IMG/VR virus record: IMGVR_UViG_3300032238_001497
Location: 1 to 25,260 of that record
Origin: a virus
DNA: 25,260 nt
Strand: one strand, 5' to 3'
The position numbers were made by a program, and so were the translations under genes. Under the pieces are notes generated by a model. It made no database searches and was not told where the DNA came from. It saw nothing but the letters and a program-made list of their open reading frames with translations. Shown here one piece after another: positions 19,470 to 25,260 of the stretch (position 1 is the stretch's first letter; every line of letters starts with the position of its first letter).

Positions 19470-21851
19470 TTATGCAACAAATGTACCTGTTGAGGTGCCT
19501 ATTTTTTCTACTGTATAAAAACTACCGGCAAGTGGCGTTGCAGTACCAGCACTTTGAGTCAACTGAAGTCTCCAGTTAGCAGCAGCATTAGTGACTACAA
19601 ATATTTCAAATTGTGCAAAATGGTTAACACCAGTTGTTAATGATGCTGTTGCAGCATGAGCCATTGATGCAGTGGCTTGGCCGGCAGAGTTTGAAATTAC
19701 AAAAGTCTGTGTTCCGTTTGCAATACCAGTAACTGGAGAATATGCAAGAATTGCTTCAAATACAGTAGGAGCACTAGAGAATGTATGTGTCCAGGTTGCA
19801 GTACCTGCTGTGGTTTTTAAATAATATGCAAAGCAACTAATTTTATAAGCAGAAGATGCTTCTAAACTTAATGAACTTGGTGTTGTAAAGAAATCTGCAA
19901 TTGCGGCACCAATTGCAGCACCATTAGATGTTCTTCTAAAGGTATAGTAAGGTGGAATATATGCTCTACCAGAAGTAGTGTTTGGAGTCTGATATAAGAA
20001 AGAACCATCATATTCAACTGCACCTGCTTCGGGAGTTCCTAAGTTAGTACCAGAAGTAAATTTAAGTGGTGCTGTACCCGCAGTTGCAGTACCTGCAGCA
20101 GGTTGAAGAGTTTTATTAGTTAAAGTTAAAGTATTACTAGATGTTGCAATAGTAACACCTTCAATAGTTACTGCACCCGCAGCACTTCTAGCAAGAGTAG
20201 TATCAGATGCGTTACCAAGTTCAATACTACCTACACCTAAAGCAGTAGTAGTATCAGATAATAGTTTAGTTAATGCAATACTACCAGCAAGCATACCATT
20301 TGTAACTTTAGTAGCACCAATAGTAGTTGCTCCAGTATTATCAATGGTAATATCACCAGACATTGCTACAGCAGCACCAACGTTTGATGCATTACCAACA
20401 ATAATGTTAGCACTGTTTAAAGTCAATTTACCTGCAGCAATTGATCCAGCAAGCATACCATTTGTAACTGTTCCACTATCACTAGTACTTACAATAGTAA
20501 CATTAGCATCAGGTAATGTATAAGTTCTTGCAACAGTAGGACCATTGAAAGTTAACTGTTGAGATGCTATAGGTAATGTGGTATTTTGATCAGGAACAGT
20601 TATGGTTCTTGTGTTTCCAGCAGTAATACCAGATAACTGGAACTGCATCTTTCTTGTATTATCACCATCATCTACAAAAACTGTTGTGCTATCTACAAAA
20701 GTACTAAAACCAGTTTTAAAGAATGTATTACCGGTAAAAGTAGCAACACCAGAAATATTGTTACTTCCAGCTAAAGTAACAAAACCATTAGATCCGAAAG
20801 TAGAGATTCCAAGTGCGCTAAAATTATTATTAACTCTTTCATCATTACAATTAAAGAATCCGTTACCGAATGTAAATCCAGCACCAACAGTTAAGTAACT
20901 TCCATTTAAAACTGATGCAGTATTACCAATCGAAACTCCATAATTAGATACCCATGCATCAGTGCCCATTCCAGAGTAATTATTTTGTTTAATCCACATC
21001 CATTGCTTATATGTGGATGGATTGCTATTAATTCCAATTTGAAGTGGAAGAGTAAGTATTGGAGTTCCTACTGTACTTGCAACTGAAATACCACCGTGAT
21101 TTGCAGTATCGTCTGTAGAAACATCATTATTTAAAGCGTCTGTAGTATAACCAACTACAATATCTTTATCTTTTACTTGTAATTGTGCTGCATTTAATAT
21201 TGCTGTTGTACCACCAATACTTAAAGAACCTGAAACATAAAGGTTATTTCCAACATTAAAATCTCCAGCAGCAGCAGTTATCCTAGCACTAGGAACTATT
21301 CCTGTTGATAAACTAGAAGCATTTAAGTCGGTAAGATATGTTCCAGCCCCAACAAACCCACCACCAGTAGTTGTTACAACACCAGTAACATTTATACCTT
21401 GAGCAAAGGTTGATATTCCAGATACGTATAGATTTGGTACTTGAGTATTTCCTAAGGTAGAAATACCAGAAGCAAATAATGTCCCGTTTATAGTAGTATT
21501 TGTAGCCGTTACAATACCAGAGATATTAAGATTATTAACTTGAGTATGAGCAAGAGTGCTCATACCAGTTACACTTATAGAAGATGATTGAACAGAAGTA
21601 AATGTACTTACTCCAGATACATTTACACCTCCACTCACACTAACATCATTAAAAGTTGTAATTCCGGAGAATATTTTATTTGATAATGTTTGAGTTACAG
21701 CAACACCTACAAGTTCATAACCAGAAACTTTATTTCCGTCATGAACTACTGCGATCTTTTTATCAGTATCTACAATAATTTCTCCCTGGGCTCCCAAGAA
21801 AACTGCCGCTTGTCCGGATGTTCCCCTTCTAAACTGAACGCCTTTAGTCAT
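19470..21851 (-). CDS. Tail fibre protein (793 aa)
   Basis: Residues 1-40 are the fibre adaptor (VQFRRGTSGQAAVFLGAQGE, then DTDKKIAVVHDG), followed by TQTLSNKIFSGITTF and a shaft of short VSG(V/I)STF-like repeats to about residue 150. The middle has ITVPDQNTTLPIASQQLTFN and two copies of VTNGMLAGSIA, each followed by a TKL or GKL segment. The C-terminal 180 residues (from PPYYTFRRTSNGAA on) form a compact, Thr/Ala-rich domain likely to be the tip. Fibre shafts of this kind are usually trimeric. A perfect late octamer lies 28 nt upstream. It is probably a receptor-binding or accessory fibre; the receptor is unknown. Confidence 0.82.
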   Translation of the reverse strand: MTKGVQFRRGTSGQAAVFLGAQGEIIVDTDKKIAVVHDGNKVSGYELVGVAVTQTLSNKIFSGITTFNDVSVSGGVNVSGVSTFTSVQSSSISVTGMSTLAHTQVNNLNISGIVTATNTTINGTLFASGISTLGNTQVPNLYVSGISTFAQGINVTGVVTTTGGGFVGAGTYLTDLNASSLSTGIVPSARITAAAGDFNVGNNLYVSGSLSIGGTTAILNAAQLQVKDKDIVVGYTTDALNNDVSTDDTANHGGISVASTVGTPILTLPLQIGINSNPSTYKQWMWIKQNNYSGMGTDAWVSNYGVSIGNTASVLNGSYLTVGAGFTFGNGFFNCNDERVNNNFSALGISTFGSNGFVTLAGSNNISGVATFTGNTFFKTGFSTFVDSTTVFVDDGDNTRKMQFQLSGITAGNTRTITVPDQNTTLPIASQQLTFNGPTVARTYTLPDANVTIVSTSDSGTVTNGMLAGSIAAGKLTLNSANIIVGNASNVGAAVAMSGDITIDNTGATTIGATKVTNGMLAGSIALTKLLSDTTTALGVGSIELGNASDTTLARSAAGAVTIEGVTIATSSNTLTLTNKTLQPAAGTATAGTAPLKFTSGTNLGTPEAGAVEYDGSFLYQTPNTTSGRAYIPPYYTFRRTSNGAAIGAAIADFFTTPSSLSLEASSAYKISCFAYYLKTTAGTATWTHTFSSAPTVFEAILAYSPVTGIANGTQTFVISNSAGQATASMAHAATASLTTGVNHFAQFEIFVVTNAAANWRLQLTQSAGTATPLAGSFYTVEKIGTSTGTFVA

Positions 21852-21879
21852 TATAGTGAGCTATTATTTTTCTTAAATC

Positions 21880-21887
21880 TATTTATA
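21880..21887 (-). promoter_or_regulatory. Late promoter TATAAATA for the 793-aa fibre
   Basis: An exact TATAAATA on the minus strand, 28 nt before the ATG at 21851, in the intergenic space between the two fibre genes. Confidence 0.75.
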
Positions 21888-21916
21888 AACTCAAAAAATA
21901 ACTTTAGAATATAAAT

Positions 21917-24256
21917 TCAATTTCCAGCCATTATAATCCAAAGAGAACCATTTGATACAAGAGTTGCCCATTTTCCTGCAGTTCCTGAAGCTAGAATTGC
22001 AGTTCCTGTAGTTCCGGTTAAACTACTTACATTAGATGATGCAGAGTTTACAGCATTTGTTGAAACAGTTTTAATCATCAACTCTCTTCCAACCCAAGTT
22101 GATGCTGAAGGAAGGGTAAGTGTAATTGTTCCAGCACGACTACAAATAATCCAACTCCAATTATCCGCTACAGTAGCAGTTGCTGCAGTAACTGTAACCG
22201 GAGCATTTCTTCCAATTGAACCATTTACATAAAGACCTGCTGTAGGAACATCGGTATTAATACCAACCGATCCATCACTTGTACCAACAATCCAAGAAGT
22301 TGTTGTAGTTCCATCATTACCAGAAATTCTAAGTTGCCTGCTTCCTGTAGTATTTACAGGATCAATATTAGAACCAATTATAACATTTCCAGATCCAGCA
22401 GTAAGATTTGCAGCAGCATTATATCCAACTGCAATATTATTATTTCCCGTAGAATATTGCAAAGCTTTGGATCCAAAAGCAGAATTATTAATTCCCGATA
22501 CGTTTGAATATAATGCATTAGATCCAAATGCAGAATTTTCATTTGCATTAACATTATTTTGTAGGGCGTCATCACCAAACGCTGAATTTAAATTACCATT
22601 AATATTTGAAGATAAAGTAAGCGCACCAAAAGCATTATTACCATATCCTGTAGTATCAACTGATAGGGATAAATATCCTACAGCATTATTATTATTAGAA
22701 TCAGCATCATGAAGTGCGCTATATCCTATCGCAACATTATCATATCCAGTATTATTTGAATATAGTGCTCGATATCCAATTGCTACATTCTCATATCCAC
22801 CAGTATTCAAATATAATGGTTGATCTCCAATTGCTACATTCTCATATCCATTAGTATTTGAATTAATAGCCTGATATCCCAATGCAACATTATTATTTCC
22901 AGAAACATTACCAACAGTAATACTATTAATTAAAGCATCACCATTTACATTTAATCTATATTTTCCTGGATTTGTAAGTCCTATACCAACAGAACCAATA
23001 CCAGTAATAACAAATGTAGTTGTTCCGCTCCCAACTTGAAATACTGATATTGGATTAGCAGTAGCAATGCCAACTCTACCAGAAATATAAGCACCACCAG
23101 TTACTTGAAGTCTTTGTAGTGCAGTTCCTGTTGATGTTCCAGAACCAATTAATACTGGTCCGTTAGTAAATGTAGAGACTCCGGAAACATTAAATGTTTG
23201 GGCATTAAGATTTGTAGTTGTGGTATATCCTAAAGTACTTACACCAGAAACATTTATAGACTGAGCATTAAGATTTGTAGTTGTGGTATATCCTAAGGTA
23301 CTTACACCAGATGAATTTACATTGGAAACTATAACATTTCCTAAAGTACTTAATCCAGAAACATTTAAAGATTGTGTATTAAGATTAGTTGTTGTGGTAT
23401 ATCCTAATGTACTTATACCAGATGAATTTATATTGGAAACTATGATGTTTCCTATTGTAGTTATTCCAGAAATATTAATATTTTGTGTATCAAGATTAGT
23501 TGCTGTAATATAAGATACAGTACTTACACCAGAAACATTTAGAGACTGAGTATTAAGATTTGTTGTTGTGGTATATCCTAAGGTACTTATACCAGATGAA
23601 TTTACATTGGAAACTATAATGTTTCCTAAAGTACTATTTCCTAAAGTACTTACACCAGAAACATTTAGAGACTGAGTATTAAGATTTGTAGTTGTGGTAT
23701 ATCCTAAAGTACTTGCACCAGAAACATTTATAGACTGAGCATTAAGATTTGTAGTTGTGGTATATCCTAAGGTACTTACACCAGATGAATTTACATTGGA
23801 AACTATAATATTTCCTAAAGTACTTACACCTAGAACATTGAGTGTTTGGGAATTAAGGTTAGTTGTTGTGGTATATCCTAAAGTACTTATACCAGAAACA
23901 CTTAATGTCTGAGCATTAAGATTTGTTGTTGCAGTATATCCTAAGGTACTTACGCCAGAAACACTTAATGTCTGAGAATTAAGATTTGTAGTTGTAGTAT
24001 ATCCTAAGGTACTTACGCCAGAAATATACAAATTTCCAGAATTATAAACATTTACAAAAGTCGTAATTCCAGAGAAAGTTTTATTTGATAATGTTTGAGT
24101 TACTGCAGTACCTACTAATTCATATCCACCAACTTTGCTTCCATCATGAACTATTGCGATCTTTTTATCAGTATCTACAATAATTTCTCCAACAAATCCA
24201 GTGAAGACCAAAGATTCTGCTGTACTACCTCTCCTAAACTGGAATGCTTGAGCCAT
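21917..24256 (-). CDS. Tail fibre protein with tandem shaft repeats and beta-roll repeats (779 aa)
   Basis: Residues 1-70 are the fibre adaptor (QFRRGSTAESLVFTGFVGE, DTDKKIAIVHDG, then TQTLSNKTFSGITTF), nearly the same as in the 793-aa fibre. Residues 79-357 are 14 tandem units of 21 or 16 residues (SGVSTLGYTTTTNLNAQ type and SGVSTLGNIIVSNVNS type). Residues about 450-629 carry N.A.G..AL...N repeats (for example NVAIGYRALYSNNTGYDN), which resemble the beta-roll of trimeric adhesin heads. The last 120 residues (from VTVTAATATVADNWSW) are a Thr/Ser-rich tip. It is probably a trimeric host-recognition fibre. A perfect late octamer is 28 nt upstream. Confidence 0.85.
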   Translation of the reverse strand: MAQAFQFRRGSTAESLVFTGFVGEIIVDTDKKIAIVHDGSKVGGYELVGTAVTQTLSNKTFSGITTFVNVYNSGNLYISGVSTLGYTTTTNLNSQTLSVSGVSTLGYTATTNLNAQTLSVSGISTLGYTTTTNLNSQTLNVLGVSTLGNIIVSNVNSSGVSTLGYTTTTNLNAQSINVSGASTLGYTTTTNLNTQSLNVSGVSTLGNSTLGNIIVSNVNSSGISTLGYTTTTNLNTQSLNVSGVSTVSYITATNLDTQNINISGITTIGNIIVSNINSSGISTLGYTTTTNLNTQSLNVSGLSTLGNVIVSNVNSSGVSTLGYTTTTNLNAQSINVSGVSTLGYTTTTNLNAQTFNVSGVSTFTNGPVLIGSGTSTGTALQRLQVTGGAYISGRVGIATANPISVFQVGSGTTTFVITGIGSVGIGLTNPGKYRLNVNGDALINSITVGNVSGNNNVALGYQAINSNTNGYENVAIGDQPLYLNTGGYENVAIGYRALYSNNTGYDNVAIGYSALHDADSNNNNAVGYLSLSVDTTGYGNNAFGALTLSSNINGNLNSAFGDDALQNNVNANENSAFGSNALYSNVSGINNSAFGSKALQYSTGNNNIAVGYNAAANLTAGSGNVIIGSNIDPVNTTGSRQLRISGNDGTTTTSWIVGTSDGSVGINTDVPTAGLYVNGSIGRNAPVTVTAATATVADNWSWIICSRAGTITLTLPSASTWVGRELMIKTVSTNAVNSASSNVSSLTGTTGTAILASGTAGKWATLVSNGSLWIIMAGN
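22370..22900 (-). repeat. Beta-roll repeats within the 779-aa fibre gene
   Basis: About ten imperfect units of the type N.A.G..AL.....G, roughly 14-22 residues each. The hydrophobic/Gly spacing is regular while the loops differ, unlike the near-identical shaft repeats, so this part is older or under different selection. Confidence 0.65.
23186..24022 (-). repeat. Tandem shaft repeats, 63-bp and 48-bp unit types
   Basis: Fourteen units: eleven of 63 bp (21 aa) and three of 48 bp (16 aa), all starting at the SG(V/I)STLG-type motif. Within one of the 63-bp-long units (23622-23651) a 15-bp stretch, tttcctaaagtact(a/t), is duplicated in tandem, so that unit is really a 16-aa type plus 5 aa. Confidence 0.85.
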
Positions 24257-24284
24257 TTATAATTTTCAAATTTACCTATAAGAA

Positions 24285-24292
24285 TATTTATA
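24285..24292 (-). promoter_or_regulatory. Late promoter TATAAATA for the 779-aa fibre
   Basis: An exact TATAAATA on the minus strand, 28 nt before the ATG at 24256. Its TAA (24290-24288) is the stop codon of the upstream repetitive structural gene. Confidence 0.75.
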
Positions 24293-25260
24293 TTATTTGA
24301 ACGAATGTTCCGCCTGGAATAAATGGTGGAATATATGGATTTGTACTATCAATATCTGCACCAAAGATAGTTGTGATTCCAGATGCAATATATGTTGATC
24401 TTGTATAACTTTCTTTTGCTTTTCCGAGGATGTTAAGAAGTACAATATTCTCTGGTGGATTTGCCCCAAAGACATTTGCAGATCCTGCAATAGCAGATAG
24501 TCTTCCAACACCAACAATAGCATGTCTAATCTTAATGTTAGAAACAGTTCCAGTGATTGAAACAGATCCTGATCCTCTATAAGTAAAGACATTAAAGTGT
24601 CTGGTATTTGCAGATCCAGAAATAGTTCCGAGAGCAATATTCTCTGGCGGATTTGCTTCAAGTTTATATACAGAGCGACCAGAAATAGTGATATTTCCAA
24701 TACCAACATATCTCTTAGTTCTCTTTTCAATCTTAGTACCAGAGATCGTGATCTGTACTGAGTTCTCTGGTGGGTTAGGATCAAACTTATATGATGCAGA
24801 ACCAGAAACATTAATGGTTCCAGATGCTGTATATTTACGTGGAGCAATAATACGAACAGAACCAGAAACTCTTGCAGTTCCGATACCAATGTATTTCTTA
24901 GTTCTCTTCTCAACCTTGGTTCCAGAAATGGTTCCAAGAAGAATATTTTCTGGTGGATTTGCTTCCAGTTTATATGAAGAACGACCAGAAATAGTGATAT
25001 TTCCAATACCAACATATCTGTGTGGATATCTGGTCTTAGCAGATCCAGAAACATTAATAGTTCCAGATCCATTATATTGATAAGTATTCTTAAGACGAGC
25101 AGAACCAGAAACTCTTGCAGTTCCGATACCAATGTATTTCTTAGTTCTCTTCTCAACCTTGGTTCCAGAAATGGTTCCAAGAAGAATATTTTCTGGTGGA
25201 TTTGCACCAAAGGCAATTGAAGATCCAGAGATTGCAAATAGAGTTCCAATACCAACATAT
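24288..25260 (-). CDS. Repetitive virion structural protein (partial, start outside window)
   Basis: The frame is open from the window edge to TAA 24290-24288, giving the last 323 residues; no ATG, GTG or TTG lies in this frame, so the start is further upstream. The sequence is built of beta-type repeats: KRTKKYIGIGTARVSGSARL, ANPPENILLGTISGTKVEKR and RYVGIGNITISGRS, ending in STNPYIPPFIPGGTFVQII. GIG and ISG turns every 20-30 residues suggest a beta-solenoid or fibre shaft. A leucine-rich open frame on the same strand (24293-25258) is a shadow of this one. It precedes the 779-aa fibre and is likely another tail or fibre part. Confidence 0.78.
   Translation of the reverse strand, partial: YVGIGTLFAISGSSIAFGANPPENILLGTISGTKVEKRTKKYIGIGTARVSGSARLKNTYQYNGSGTINVSGSAKTRYPHRYVGIGNITISGRSSYKLEANPPENILLGTISGTKVEKRTKKYIGIGTARVSGSVRIIAPRKYTASGTINVSGSASYKFDPNPPENSVQITISGTKIEKRTKRYVGIGNITISGRSVYKLEANPPENIALGTISGSANTRHFNVFTYRGSGSVSITGTVSNIKIRHAIVGVGRLSAIAGSANVFGANPPENIVLLNILGKAKESYTRSTYIASGITTIFGADIDSTNPYIPPFIPGGTFVQII
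24857..24962 (-). repeat. 106-bp perfect direct repeat, copy 1
   Basis: Identical base for base to 25100-25205; the offset is 243 bp, which is 81 codons. Both copies are in the same frame of the repetitive structural gene. Confidence 0.9.
25100..25205 (-). repeat. 106-bp perfect direct repeat, copy 2
   Basis: Second copy of the repeat at 24857-24962. No base differs within the 106 bp, while the surrounding parts of the repeat unit do differ. Confidence 0.9.

Noticed and set aside
23186-24022. Regular direct repeats considered as a CRISPR array
   Set aside because: The units have no unique spacers and translate in frame as a fibre shaft; no cas genes are nearby.
24293-25258. A 321-codon open frame on the minus strand, rich in Leu
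   Set aside because: It is a shadow of the frame ending at 24288. The shadow gives a monotonous Leu/Gln/Arg protein, while the other frame gives regular GIG/ISG beta repeats typical of phage structural proteins.
1-25260. tRNA genes, insertion sequences or an integrase with attachment sites
   Set aside because: I looked in the gaps between genes; all are short and none shows a tRNA-like fold, transposase or integrase motif, or paired att repeats.

Overview
The window reads as about 25 kb of a T4-type myovirus genome, most likely a marine cyanophage (Kyanoviridae-like). The evidence is A+T-rich DNA, a set of recognisable T4 core genes (gp4, gp26, gp32, gp33, gp48, gp53, gp54-like, gp59), the marine-phage metabolic set phoH, thyX, speD and glutaredoxin, a protein that looks like the cyanobacterial DUF1825 family, and T4-type late promoter octamers (NATAAATA). 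A Prochlorococcus or Synechococcus host is an inference; a pelagiphage cannot be excluded from sequence alone.

Layout. 1-4369 (minus): tail-length and baseplate-hub block, with gp26, a 53-aa ORF, an 893-aa tape-measure candidate and a second related protein that leaves the window. 4449-4756 (plus): a one-gene cassette for a small membrane protein with its own promoter and terminator. 4755-5603 (minus): gp54-like tube initiator. 5605-8512 (plus): late operon of gp4, a conserved unknown, gp48 and gp53. 8509-16078 (minus): a dense early/middle block running from glutaredoxin through small conserved proteins, speD, thyX, two FmdB-like small proteins, phoH, a PD-(D/E)XK nuclease, gp33, gp59 and a DUF1825-like protein to gp32. 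16047-25260 (minus): the fibre block, with a 1029-aa virion protein, a 62-aa stand-alone fibre adaptor, two large fibres (793 and 779 aa) that share an N-terminal adaptor, and a partial repetitive structural protein.

How it works together. gp33 would couple the sliding clamp to late transcription from the NATAAATA promoters in front of the structural genes. gp59 and gp32 serve the replication fork. thyX, glutaredoxin and speD supply deoxynucleotide and polyamine metabolism. gp26, gp48, gp53 and gp54 build the baseplate and tube. The fibre block probably sets host range.

Most interesting signals: (1) gp26 ends on a perfect -1 slippery heptamer (T TTT TTC) followed by a hairpin. A slip would fuse gp26 to the 53-aa ORF directly upstream of the tape-measure candidate, the layout of the lambda G/GT tail-assembly chaperones. 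(2) Two terminators have TTGACT as their hairpin loop, and that hexamer is also the -35 box of a promoter with an exact 17-bp spacer. (3) In four places the late-promoter octamer supplies the TAA stop codon of the gene before it. (4) Two neighbouring small proteins are gapless paralogues over their first 35 residues.
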